From assembly GCF_001592265.1 (NCBI RefSeq), contig NZ_BCWP01000002.1, positions 62,001 through 126,000 on the forward strand: a stretch of 64,000 bases of DNA, given 5' to 3'. Every line of letters starts with the position of its first letter. Position 1 is the first letter of the stretch. Below the pieces are notes generated by a model, which was not told the origin of the DNA, made no database searches, and saw only the letters and a program-made list of their open reading frames with translations. Origin of the DNA: Curvibacter delicatus NBRC 14919 (lineage in GTDB: Bacteria; Pseudomonadota; Gammaproteobacteria; Burkholderiales; Burkholderiaceae_C). The position numbers and the translations under genes are program-made. Positions 10,168-17,639 of the stretch are shown here, in pieces.

Positions 10168-12315
10168 TCAGCGTTGAGCCTGGTTCAGGCTGTCGAAGTT
10201 GCGGCCTTCGGCCACCAGTTGTTCCAGCAGCGGCGCGGGCTGCCAGAACAGCGGGTCTTCCTGGGCAAAGCTGCGCAGGTCGGCCAGGATCTGGTCCAGG
10301 CCCACCGTGTCGGCGTACTTCATGGGGCCACCGCGAAAACGCGGGAAGCCATAGCCATAGAGGAAGGTCACGTCAATGTCCAGCGGGCGCAGCGCAATGC
10401 CGTCGGCCAGCACCTTGGCCCCTTCGTTGACAATGGCGGCCATGTAGCGGCGCATGATTTCTTCGGGCGTGAAGCTGCGGGGTGTGATGCCTTTCTTGGC
10501 CCGCTCGGCGTCCACAATGGCCAGCACCTCGGGGTCGGGCTGGCCGGTGCGAGCACCCTGCGGGTACAGGTAGAAACCGCGCCCGGTTTTCTGGCCAAAC
10601 CAGCCGCGTTCGCAAATGCGGTCGGCAATTTCCACGTAGCGGGCCTTGGGGTCACGGGTGGCGGCGCGGCGCTTGCGCGTGGCCCAGCCAATGTCGCCAC
10701 CGGCCAGGTCGGTCACCTGGCAGGGGCCCATGGGGTAGCCAAAGCCGCGCACGGCGGCGTCAATCTCGTAGGGGCTGGCCCCGTCTTCCATCAGGTAGTC
10801 GGCGGCCTGCTTGTAGGTGGCCAGGATGCGGTTGCCAATGAAACCGTCGCACACCCCGGCGCGCACCGGCACTTTTTTCATGCGCTTGGCCAGTTCGAAC
10901 GCGGTCACCACCACGTCGGCGCTGACCTGGGCGGGCACCACGATTTCCAGCAGCTTCATGATGTTGGCCGGGCTGAAGAAGTGCAGCCCGATCACGTCCT
11001 GCGGGCGCGACGTGCTGGCCGCGATGGCGTCAATGTCCAGGTAAGAGGTGTTGGTGGCCAGCACCGCGCCGGGTTTGCAGACCTTGTCCAGCTGCTGGAA
11101 CACGGCTTTCTTGACCTCCAGGTCCTCGAACACGGCTTCAATCACCAAGTCCACAGCGGCGACATCGGCGTAGTTGGTGCTGGGGGTGAAGCGGGCCAGC
11201 ACCGCAGCCTTTTGCGCCTCGGTCATGCGGCCCTTGGCCAGCAGGCCGTCGTACACCTTGGTGACGTTGGCCACGCCACGGGCAATCGCCTCGGCATCGC
11301 GCTCCACCATCACCACAGGAAAGCCCGCGTCCAGCGCCGACACGGCAATGCCCGCGCCCATGGTGCCCCCGCCGATGATGGCCAGGCTGGCCACCGCACG
11401 CGGTGCGGCAGCGCGGGCCTCGGGCACCTTGGTCACTTCGCGCTCGGCAAAAAAGGCGTGGATCAGCCCGGCACGTTGCGGGCTGTCGATGCAGGCCAGG
11501 AACAAACGGCGTTCCAGCGCCATGCCCTGGTCAAACGGCAATTCGACCGCCGCACGCACGGCCTCGATGATCTTGAGCGGCGAGAACAGCCCGCGCGACT
11601 TCTTGGCCGTGTCGTCAGCCAGGGCGCTCAGCTCGGCCAAGGCGGCCTCGGCATTCGGAATGGCGATGTCGCGCACACGGCGCACGGGTGCGCCGCTGGC
11701 CAGCAGCTCGTTGGCATAGGCCAGCCCGGCCTCCTGCGCGGGGCGGCTGCCCTCGCTGGCCCCTTCGGGGGTGCCGTCCACGATGCGGTCCAACAACCCC
11801 GCTTGCAGTGCCGCCTGTGCCCCCATGGGCTTGCCGCTCAGCATGAATTCGGCCGCGGCCTTCACGCCCATGAGACGCGGGGCGCGTTGCGTGCCACCGG
11901 CACCGGGCATCAGGCCCAGGTCCACCTCGGGCAGGCCCACCTTGGCGGCGGGCAGGGCCAGGCGGTAGTGGGCGCCCAGCGCCACCTCCAAGCCGCCGCC
12001 CAGCGCGGCCCCCTGCAAGGCGGCCACCACGGGTTTGGTGCAGGCCTCAATGCGGTTGCACACATCGGGGAGGGCCGGGGGCACGGGCGGCTTGCCAAAT
12101 TCGCGGATGTCGGCCCCGGCAATGAAGGTCTTGCCCTCGCTCACGATCAGCACGGCCTGGGTATCGGCATCGGCGTCGGCCTGCTCGATGGCGGCAAACA
12201 GACCCTGGCGCACGGCGGCGCTCAAGGCGTTGACGGGGGGGTTGTTGACGGTGACCACCAGAACGTGGCCATGCCGTTGGGTCGTCACTGCGGGTGACTG
12301 CGCTTCGTTCGCCAT
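10168..12315 (-). CDS. Fused enoyl-CoA hydratase / 3-hydroxyacyl-CoA dehydrogenase (PimF/FadJ-like)
   Basis: 715 aa bifunctional beta-oxidation enzyme. Residues about 1-250 are a crotonase domain ([35 protein letters not shown]); from about 290 an NAD-binding dehydrogenase domain ([21 protein letters not shown]) with the C-terminal dimerisation domain ([22 protein letters not shown]). It is the first gene of the leftward operon and faces the LysR gene across a 112 bp promoter region. Most similar by architecture to PimF of dicarboxylate clusters and to FadB/FadJ; no companion fused thiolase is needed because the thiolase gene follows. Confidence 0.93.
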   Translation of the reverse strand: MANEAQSPAVTTQRHGHVLVVTVNNPPVNALSAAVRQGLFAAIEQADADADTQAVLIVSEGKTFIAGADIREFGKPPVPPALPDVCNRIEACTKPVVAALQGAALGGGLEVALGAHYRLALPAAKVGLPEVDLGLMPGAGGTQRAPRLMGVKAAAEFMLSGKPMGAQAALQAGLLDRIVDGTPEGASEGSRPAQEAGLAYANELLASGAPVRRVRDIAIPNAEAALAELSALADDTAKKSRGLFSPLKIIEAVRAAVELPFDQGMALERRLFLACIDSPQRAGLIHAFFAEREVTKVPEARAAAPRAVASLAIIGGGTMGAGIAVSALDAGFPVVMVERDAEAIARGVANVTKVYDGLLAKGRMTEAQKAAVLARFTPSTNYADVAAVDLVIEAVFEDLEVKKAVFQQLDKVCKPGAVLATNTSYLDIDAIAASTSRPQDVIGLHFFSPANIMKLLEIVVPAQVSADVVVTAFELAKRMKKVPVRAGVCDGFIGNRILATYKQAADYLMEDGASPYEIDAAVRGFGYPMGPCQVTDLAGGDIGWATRKRRAATRDPKARYVEIADRICERGWFGQKTGRGFYLYPQGARTGQPDPEVLAIVDAERAKKGITPRSFTPEEIMRRYMAAIVNEGAKVLADGIALRPLDIDVTFLYGYGFPRFRGGPMKYADTVGLDQILADLRSFAQEDPLFWQPAPLLEQLVAEGRNFDSLNQAQR

Positions 12316-12394
12316 GCGAATGTCTCCAGGGTTCTCTTTGAAAGGCAGCCCGCATTCTTTTTCAGCGCATGGTTTTTTACAATTCCAAACTTTG

Positions 12395-12422
12395 TTGACA
12401 AACTGTCAAACACTATTTGACA
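12395..12422. promoter_or_regulatory. Presumed LysR operator between the divergent genes
   Basis: TTGACAAACTGTCAA (12395-12409) is a perfect 6-bp inverted repeat with a 3-bp spacer, and a further half site TTGACA begins at 12417. The palindrome fits the T-N11-A pattern of LysR-type regulators. It sits in the 112 bp between the hydratase/dehydrogenase start and the LysR start, only 5 bp before the latter at its right end, so binding would affect both directions and probably autoregulate the regulator. No other feature explains the repeat. Confidence 0.6.
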
Positions 12423-12427
12423 AAGCC

Positions 12428-13321
12428 ATGGACATTCAAGCCCTGAACCTGCTGGTGGAGATCGTGGAATGCGGCAACCTCAGCCAGGTGGCCCGCAAGC
12501 TCAAGATGACCCGCGCCAACGTCAGCTACCACCTGGCGCAACTGGAAAAGTCTGCGGGGGTGCAGCTGGTGCGCCGCACCACCCGGCGCGTGGAGCCCAC
12601 CGAGGTGGGGCTGCGCCTGTACGAACATGGCCGCAACATCCAGAACGAGATGCGGGCCGCCCGCGAAACCATCACCAGCCTGGGCCAGGGCCTGCAAGGG
12701 CGCGTGGGCATCAGCGTGCCCAGCGGCTACGGGCAAATGGTGGTGTCGCACTGGCTGATCGAGTTCAAGGCCCTGTACCCCGGCATCGTGCTGGATGTGG
12801 TGTTTGAAAACCGCGTGGACAACCTGCGCGACGAAGTGGACATTGCCATCCGCATCCTGCCCGAGCCGCCCCAGCAACTGGTGGCGCGGGACATGGGCAC
12901 CGTGCGCTACCTGGCCTGCGCCTCCAGGGCCTACGCCCAGGCCCACGGCCTGCCCACCGAACTGGCCCAACTGAGCACCCTGCCCCTGATCACCGCCAAC
13001 GTGGTGGGGCGACAGCTGTCCTTGCGCGGCTACCGCAACGGCGAAAGGCACGAAGTGCTGCTGGCCCCCACGCTGATTTCAGACCACTACCCCTTTCTGC
13101 GCCAAGGCGTGCTGGCGGGCCTGGGCATCGGGCTGGTGCCCGACTACGTGGTGCACGACGTGATCGCCAGCGGCGACGTGGTGACCGCACTGGACGACTA
13201 CCGCCTGAGCATCTTCGGCACCCGCATGTACCTGCTGACCATGCCCAACCGCCACCACACCCGCGCGGTGCGGACCTGCATTGACTTCATCCTGGACAAG
13301 GCCAAGGGTGGGGAGGGGTGA
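12428..13321 (+). CDS. LysR-family transcriptional regulator
   Basis: 297 aa. N-terminal winged helix-turn-helix (MDIQALNLLVEIVECGNLSQ then VARKLKMTRANVSYHLAQLE) and a periplasmic-binding-protein-like effector domain. I start it at ATG 12428 because this gives the canonical LysR N-terminus; the open frame continues far upstream as a shadow. It is transcribed away from the beta-oxidation operon and is the obvious candidate to control it, probably in response to a pathway acid or CoA ester. Confidence 0.92.
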   Translation: MDIQALNLLVEIVECGNLSQVARKLKMTRANVSYHLAQLEKSAGVQLVRRTTRRVEPTEVGLRLYEHGRNIQNEMRAARETITSLGQGLQGRVGISVPSGYGQMVVSHWLIEFKALYPGIVLDVVFENRVDNLRDEVDIAIRILPEPPQQLVARDMGTVRYLACASRAYAQAHGLPTELAQLSTLPLITANVVGRQLSLRGYRNGERHEVLLAPTLISDHYPFLRQGVLAGLGIGLVPDYVVHDVIASGDVVTALDDYRLSIFGTRMYLLTMPNRHHTRAVRTCIDFILDKAKGGEG

Positions 13322-13360
13322 ATTTTGTGAAGAAAAAATGGCTCTGTCGCTTGTTTGTAA

Positions 13361-13384
13361 AGCGTAAGCAGCTATGAATTTTGA
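13361..13384 (-). repeat. Partial copy of dispersed 29-bp repeat
   Basis: The reverse strand reads TCATAGCTGCTTACGCT in its core, matching the right-hand half (ATAGCTG..TGCGC) of the three fuller copies at 36742, 40686 and 60712. The GCTATC/GATAGC palindromic half is degraded here. Confidence 0.45.
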
Positions 13385-13549
13385 AATGATGATGGCGCGC
13401 CAGATCCGGGCAGGCTGTGCGGCAGAATGGTGCTGTGGTTTGCAGGTCTTTTTATTGAGCTGACGGCTCAGCAGGCTGCCGACAGGTGATTGATTTAAAA
13501 GAGAAAACAGGAGGAAATCGTGACCAAAATATCCTGCATCGTCCGTTTT

Positions 13550-13570
13550 ATCCCGCAGGGTTTGCGGGAT
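13550..13570. repeat. Inverted repeat, 8-bp stem
   Basis: ATCCCGCA (13550-13557), loop GGGTT, TGCGGGAT (13563-13570), perfect. There is no T run on either side, so it is not an obvious terminator; it could be a REP-like element or a border relic. Confidence 0.5.
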
Positions 13571-13682
13571 ACATTGAGTTAGCCCACATCATCCATGGCT
13601 TCCGCTGAATCTCACGCAGTCAGTAACGGTGTTCCCTTGAGGCGCTTGCCCCGGAATTCCTCGCGTAGCGTCAGTCCCAGCA

Positions 13683-13937
13683 TTACTTCTTCTCCCTGTC
13701 CTGAATTTGCTCTCCGGCTTCGCCGGCCGAATCTCGCCCCGTGTCCAAGCCCTCCATCGACTGCTGCTTGATCCAGCTGTCGATGTCGGCCAGCGAAAAC
13801 CGCCAAGTGCCCCCGACCTTGAAGGCGGGGATCTTCTTGGCAGCGGCCAACCTGTAGATCGTCCTTTCGGTGACCTTCAGGTATTCGGCTACCTGCTTGA
13901 TGGTGAGGATTTCGCCCTCACGGGTACTTGATGACAT
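13683..13937 (-). CDS. Excisionase-like helix-turn-helix protein
   Basis: 84 aa. The domain EILTIKQVAEYLKVTERTIY followed by PAFKVGGTWRFSLADIDSWI is the HTH_17 / excisionase (MerR-like winged helix) fold, used by phage Xis proteins and by small accessory regulators. I chose ATG 13937 (MSSSTREGE), immediately before the domain; the upstream frame has no such signal. No integrase gene is in the window, so a role in excision is unproved; it may be a relic or a regulator of the neighbouring element. Confidence 0.75.
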   Translation of the reverse strand: MSSSTREGEILTIKQVAEYLKVTERTIYRLAAAKKIPAFKVGGTWRFSLADIDSWIKQQSMEGLDTGRDSAGEAGEQIQDREKK

Positions 13938-14101
13938 GGCGGCAACCAGATTAGGGCAAACCACGACAGGATAGTGCAAAATTTTCAAGGTTGGCGGTCT
14001 GACTGGCTCCTTTGTGATTGTTTCTGTTGGCTGGCTCAGCAGATGAGCCTTTGGACAGAGGTCTTGATCCGACCAGCGAACCAATCAGATGGAGTCGTGC
14101 C

Positions 14102-14875
14102 TCAGTTCGCTGGGCTTCTGATCCAGCTTGCGATCTGGGAAATCGCCTCCTGCTCCATGCCAATGAAGCCGTGCCAGTGCTGGCCAGCGCATTCATCGCC
14201 GCTGGGGTTCGCACCGCCATCCACCACCATCAACTTTTTGATTGGTGCGGTGCTCAGCCCCTTGATGATGTAAGGGGCTTCGCTGGCTTGGCAGTGCTTG
14301 CAGGCGTCCTTGGCATGGTGATAGACCAGCACCGGCAGGGTGATGGCCTTGAGGTCTTGGCGCGGAACAGCTCCCGGCGTGGCATAGCGCACCACACTGG
14401 AGGTCAGCACCAGCCCTGCTATGGCCGGGTCATGAACATTTATCGCCATCGCGGTCGCCGAGACAGTGCCGCGACTGGTGCCCACGATCCAGACAGGTAA
14501 GCCACTTCTTTGTTTGACAAATTCCAGTACCTTGGCTACGTCGGTCATATGTTTGGGTTCGGTTCGCTCTGTCCATCCCAGCTCTTCCATGTCGTTGGGG
14601 CGCCCGAAGATCGCGACATTGAAGCCGTTGGCAAGAAAGTACGGCGCGGAGCGCACCAGGAAGTTGCCGCCAGTGGCCTTGCCGTCCTCGAATTTGCCAA
14701 AGCCCCCACCGCCGCCTGGAAACAGGAAGACCGTGGCTTTGGCGTCGGGCGCGGCCTCCCAGAACAGCGTGGTCACGACGCCATCGCGAGTAGGCACCTT
14801 GAACAGTGAGCCCTCCGCCTGGACAGTGCAGGCTGCAAACGCGATGGACAGTGGTACGAGAACTCGGCTGAGCAT
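14102..14875 (-). CDS. Secreted alpha/beta hydrolase-like protein
   Basis: 257 aa with signal peptide (MLSRVLVPLSIAFAACTVQA). The nucleophile elbow GTSRGTVSA (G-x-S-x-G) and a late His in GQHWHGFIG support an alpha/beta hydrolase fold; FLFPGGGGGFGKF may form the oxyanion hole. FAAC could also act as a poor lipobox. Start ATG 14875 is chosen for the signal peptide; the frame opens upstream to 15010. It faces the XRE regulator gene across an operator-rich interval and is probably controlled by it. Substrate unknown. Confidence 0.75.
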   Translation of the reverse strand: MLSRVLVPLSIAFAACTVQAEGSLFKVPTRDGVVTTLFWEAAPDAKATVFLFPGGGGGFGKFEDGKATGGNFLVRSAPYFLANGFNVAIFGRPNDMEELGWTERTEPKHMTDVAKVLEFVKQRSGLPVWIVGTSRGTVSATAMAINVHDPAIAGLVLTSSVVRYATPGAVPRQDLKAITLPVLVYHHAKDACKHCQASEAPYIIKGLSTAPIKKLMVVDGGANPSGDECAGQHWHGFIGMEQEAISQIASWIRSPAN

Positions 14876-14963
14876 GTCTATTCCCGCCTTTCGGTCCAGC
14901 GGCACTAGGCCAAACCATTTCTTCCTTTTCTGATCATTTGGACATTTGCGCGGCATGAAATCA

Positions 14964-15035
14964 CACTTTGAGTTTTGTAAATCGGCGAGTCTACGCAAAA
15001 CCAAACTCAAAGGCTGTGGAACTTTGAGTTTGGTT
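14964..15035. promoter_or_regulatory. Operator cluster for the XRE regulator
   Basis: AACCAAACTCAAAG (14999-15012) and CTTTGAGTTTGGTT (15022-15035) form a perfect 14-bp inverted repeat with a 9-bp spacer. A third, directly repeated half site ACTTTGAGTTTTG begins at 14965. The cluster lies between the hydrolase start (14875) and the XRE start (15052), ending 16 bp before the latter, as expected for autorepression by a small XRE or restriction-controller (C) protein. Confidence 0.7.
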
Positions 15036-15051
15036 CGAGAAGACTCATTGA

Positions 15052-15288
15052 ATGCGCAATCAAGTCCACGGGTGTGGTGCGCAGCAACTGTTCGCCGCCA
15101 ACATGAGGCGCATCCGACTGGAAAGGAAACTGACTAAGGAGAAGGTGGCGGAGCTTGCTGACCTTCATCCCAACTACGTCAGTTCCGTCGAACGATCCGA
15201 ACGCAATATCTCGATCTGCAACATTGAGCGGATTGCCCGTGCGCTGGGTGTGACCATGAGCGAGTTGGTTGCCGAGCCGGTCGCCTGA
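15052..15288 (+). CDS. XRE-family regulator, controller-protein size
   Basis: 78 aa made up almost entirely of a Cro/C1 helix-turn-helix domain: LFAANMRRIRLERKLTKEKV, AELADLHPNYVSSVERSER, NISICNIERIARALGVTMSE. Size and sequence resemble C proteins of restriction-modification systems and small phage repressors. The strong palindrome just upstream suggests autoregulation. No type II R-M gene pair follows it; downstream is a truncated phage replication gene, so it may be the surviving regulator of a lost element. Confidence 0.85.
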   Translation: MRNQVHGCGAQQLFAANMRRIRLERKLTKEKVAELADLHPNYVSSVERSERNISICNIERIARALGVTMSELVAEPVA

Positions 15289-15412
15289 CCGGCTCGTATT
15301 TGCTACAGCATCGCAGCGACTTCCTCAACCAAGCCACCGGGTAAGTCAGCCACGGCGACGGAGCAACACATAGCCAAAAGGCGTCTGCGCAAGTTTTGAT
15401 GCTGCGTAAACC

Positions 15413-16198
15413 TTGCAAGCAACGCCGCTCTCATCACTCGTCGGTACGCACTGCAAGTGGTGCTACGAATTCTCCGAACAGGAAAAGCGCCGAATTGAAG
15501 CAGACGAAGGCATGACACTGAAGCGTCTGGACGTTGGGGTGAATCTGGCCCTGCCGCCAGATACGCCGATCAGCCGCGTGCTGGTCGAACTGGCACACAA
15601 GATGGTTGACGCGGGAATCGACACGTCCACCTATGGCTACGGCGAAACGGTCTACCGGAGCCAGCACTCGCAGAGTTCCTCGCACAAGTTCTATGACAAG
15701 GCCAAGCAGTTGTACGACACGCGAGGCCTGCCGTCTAACTTACCGAATCGGGACGCCATCATGGAGTTCGCCAAAACGGTGATTCGGTCCGAGATCGTGC
15801 TCCGCTATCCAAAGATGAAAATCTTGGAGATGACCAAGCCCCGCGATTGGACCCTCGCCAAGCTGAAGGCCGAACTGGTCAGCGCCTTCGACAGGTTGCA
15901 TCTCAGCGGGACAGTGCGTGCGGGTTTGAGCGCGCTGGACCTCCGCGACGTGAAGCACATGTACCGCACAACCTACCGCTGCTGGGAACACGGCGACGAT
16001 TTGCAGGTTCTGCTGGAGCCCAAGGCCTACAAGCGTCAGGTGGCCTATTTCGAGTCCATCGGCTTCGACATCACGACGCCACCGCCCGTGAGCGGCGAGG
16101 AAATCCCGTTGGGCGACATCTTCACGCTGTCCAATGCGGTGGAGCCGCCGCCCGAACTGTGGGGCGACGATGACGATGCGGAAGCCGTTGAATGCTGA
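15413..16198 (+). CDS. Phage/plasmid replication protein, gene II/X family, 5'-truncated
   Basis: The open frame gives 261 aa from a TTG just after an in-frame stop at 15407; an internal ATG at 15512 gives 228 aa. The segments LKRLDVGVNLALPPD, YGYGETVYRSQHSQSSSHKFYDKAKQL-like central part (about residues 75-101) and VIRSEIVLRYPKMK match the middle and C-terminal parts of rolling-circle replication initiators of filamentous phages and related plasmids. Full-length relatives carry roughly 80-100 more N-terminal residues, absent here, so this is probably a non-functional remnant. It ends in an acidic tail. Supports a filamentous-phage-like origin for this part of the island. Confidence 0.65.
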   Translation: MQATPLSSLVGTHCKWCYEFSEQEKRRIEADEGMTLKRLDVGVNLALPPDTPISRVLVELAHKMVDAGIDTSTYGYGETVYRSQHSQSSSHKFYDKAKQLYDTRGLPSNLPNRDAIMEFAKTVIRSEIVLRYPKMKILEMTKPRDWTLAKLKAELVSAFDRLHLSGTVRAGLSALDLRDVKHMYRTTYRCWEHGDDLQVLLEPKAYKRQVAYFESIGFDITTPPPVSGEEIPLGDIFTLSNAVEPPPELWGDDDDAEAVEC

Positions 16199-16249
16199 CC
16201 AGGCTCGTGATGCGTCTATCGCGTGCCGCATCACCGCCCTGAAGCCCGG

Positions 16250-16696
16250 TCAACCTGCCTTCATCGCGAAGGCCATGGCGACGATCTGCCGGAAGGCGTC
16301 GTCGCTTTCCTCAATGTACTTCTCGCTGCGCGCCCGCCAATTCGGCACCATGGCGGAAGAGCCAATGGCGGCTCCGATCAGGTCGATCAAGTCTGTGTTC
16401 TTGCGGCGCCGCTGAGTCGCCCTCCCCACCCCGCCGCCGGTCGGATGGTCAAGATGCCCGTAGTCAGCGTGGAATTGCCTGACGATAAGGTCGCGGTCCA
16501 GCCGAGGATTCAATGTGCCTTGAGCCAAACGTGTTTCAGCGAGGGCGTCCCAGGTTCTGAGCCAAAACGGGTGCAGTTCAACATGCTTGAGCAAGACCCG
16601 GCCGACTTTCGCTGCCGCCCGAGGGGAGAAGTCGCCCGCGAAGTCTTCATCCCGAAGAACTGCCTTGCCCATCAACTTGCGGCCAGGGGCCGGCAA
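16250..16696 (-). CDS. Uncharacterised ORF, possible frameshifted MobC continuation
   Basis: 148 aa from a TTG. I do not recognise it. Its N-terminus (PAPGRKLMGKAVLRDEDFAGD) overlaps out of frame the end of the MobC-like ORF at 16672-16842, and a single shift near 16710 would join the two into one longer protein of about MobC size. The C-terminus (KYIEESDDAFRQIVAMAFAM) looks like genuine coding sequence. It could instead be an independent small gene. Confidence 0.4.
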   Translation of the reverse strand: MPAPGRKLMGKAVLRDEDFAGDFSPRAAAKVGRVLLKHVELHPFWLRTWDALAETRLAQGTLNPRLDRDLIVRQFHADYGHLDHPTGGGVGRATQRRRKNTDLIDLIGAAIGSSAMVPNWRARSEKYIEESDDAFRQIVAMAFAMKAG

Positions 16697-16842
16697 CGGA
16701 TCAAGCGCAGCCGCCGCACGAAGGTGGACATCGGCAGGCGGGCAGCGGCAGCGTTGGCTCGGACCTGCTCGAACTCGACCGGGCTGAGGTAGAGGTCGAA
16801 GCGTTCACGTAGGTCGCGGCTGGATTTGAGAGGTGCAGGCAT
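16672..16842 (-). CDS. MobC-like ribbon-helix-helix fragment
   Basis: 56 aa, read directly from the sequence: begins MPAPLKSSRDLRERFDLYLS and continues PVEFEQVRANAAAARLPMS, then TFVRRLRL, before a stop. This is the N-terminal pattern of plasmid mobilisation accessory proteins (MobC), which help the relaxase at oriT; full-length members are roughly twice as long. The truncation and the overlapping frame downstream suggest a frameshifted remnant. No relaxase gene is in the window. Confidence 0.5.
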   Translation of the reverse strand: MPAPLKSSRDLRERFDLYLSPVEFEQVRANAAAARLPMSTFVRRLRLIRCRPLAAS

Positions 16843-16904
16843 CGAGCGGTCTCCAAGAGAGGCCGGCAGGCACGAGCGTTCTGAGCCGGCTTTTAACCGG
16901 GGAA

Positions 16905-16974
16905 GGACATTGCTCGCTACAAGCCGGTCCCTCTATACCTCTCAAAGCCTGGCCCGGTTGTCAAGTGCGGCCCG
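16905..16974. other. Possible oriT remnant
   Basis: The sequence TCAAGTGCGGCCCG (16961-16974) resembles the nic-region core of IncQ-like origins (AAGTGCGCCCT type), and it lies just outside the start of the MobC-like fragment, where oriT is placed in such plasmids. A short inverted repeat CCGG-CTTTTAA-CCGG precedes it. The match is partial and the relaxase is missing, so this is only a suggestion. Confidence 0.2.
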
Positions 16975-17583
16975 TTAGAGCCGATTTCGCCGTGGCGCTT
17001 GCTGCTGCCCAAGGCCTTTGGTGGGCGCCTGGAGTGCAGCTTGTTCGAGATAGTCTCGCCTCTGCCCAACAGCAATCCGCTCGATGTTGGCATCATGACC
17101 CTGACACAGTAGCGCCAAGGTAGGCGAGTGCTGGACCGGATGATTCAGCCGGCCAGCCGCCGACATGCGCTCTTCGACTTGTCGAACCAGTGCTGGATTC
17201 CAGCGTCGGCTCCCTTTTCGATACTCGATGAAGCGGGAACTTCCGAACTCCTCTTCGAGCATTTTCCAAATCTCTTGTGCTCGAATGTATTGAGGTGAGC
17301 GGGCCTTCGTTCTCACCGAATAGCCAAGCCTTGGCAATATCTTCCCGCGATATGCCCAACGTGTGCGCAATCTGAGTTCGGAGAGCATTGGGATGGCCTT
17401 AACGAGGTCCGTCGGGCTTGGCCCATCGATAATCGAAATCGATATCCTAGGCACCCGCATCGCCTTGGTTTGATGAACCCGGACGATCATCTGAGCTTTT
17501 GGAAACATCTCCCTGATAACCTTTTCAAGAAGGTCGCGATAGTCGCTGAGGCTCGCTTGAAGTTCACCGCAATAGTCAAACAT
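16975..17583 (-). CDS. Uncharacterised protein downstream of an N6 methylase
   Basis: 202 aa. Start ATG 17583 (MFDYCGELQASLSDY) has AAAGGAAG upstream; the longer frame is a shadow of the methylase gene. I do not recognise the family. The pattern FPKAQMIVRVHQT, RISISIIDGPSPTDLVKAI vaguely recalls the LPD29-type associated domains of large mobile-element proteins, which would suit its place on a plasmid-derived segment next to a methylase. The C-terminus is basic. It lies 57 bp downstream of the methylase and is probably cotranscribed. Confidence 0.6.
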   Translation of the reverse strand: MFDYCGELQASLSDYRDLLEKVIREMFPKAQMIVRVHQTKAMRVPRISISIIDGPSPTDLVKAIPMLSELRLRTRWAYRGKILPRLGYSVRTKARSPQYIRAQEIWKMLEEEFGSSRFIEYRKGSRRWNPALVRQVEERMSAAGRLNHPVQHSPTLALLCQGHDANIERIAVGQRRDYLEQAALQAPTKGLGQQQAPRRNRL

Positions 17584-17639
17584 ATTCTTCCTTTCATTAA
17601 ATTGAGGCCGAGACAGGCCGTACTCGGCCATCGGACTGT

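Larger units (their letters stand above)
13322..13682. other. Gene-free segment at the left border of the accessory island
   Basis: No credible gene. It holds a partial copy of the dispersed Comamonadaceae-type repeat (13361-13384) and a perfect 8-bp stem ATCCCGCA/TGCGGGAT around a 5-nt loop (13550-13570). It separates the core-like LysR gene from the first island gene and probably contains the left boundary, but I found no att-like copy of the tRNA end at 25407. Confidence 0.5.
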
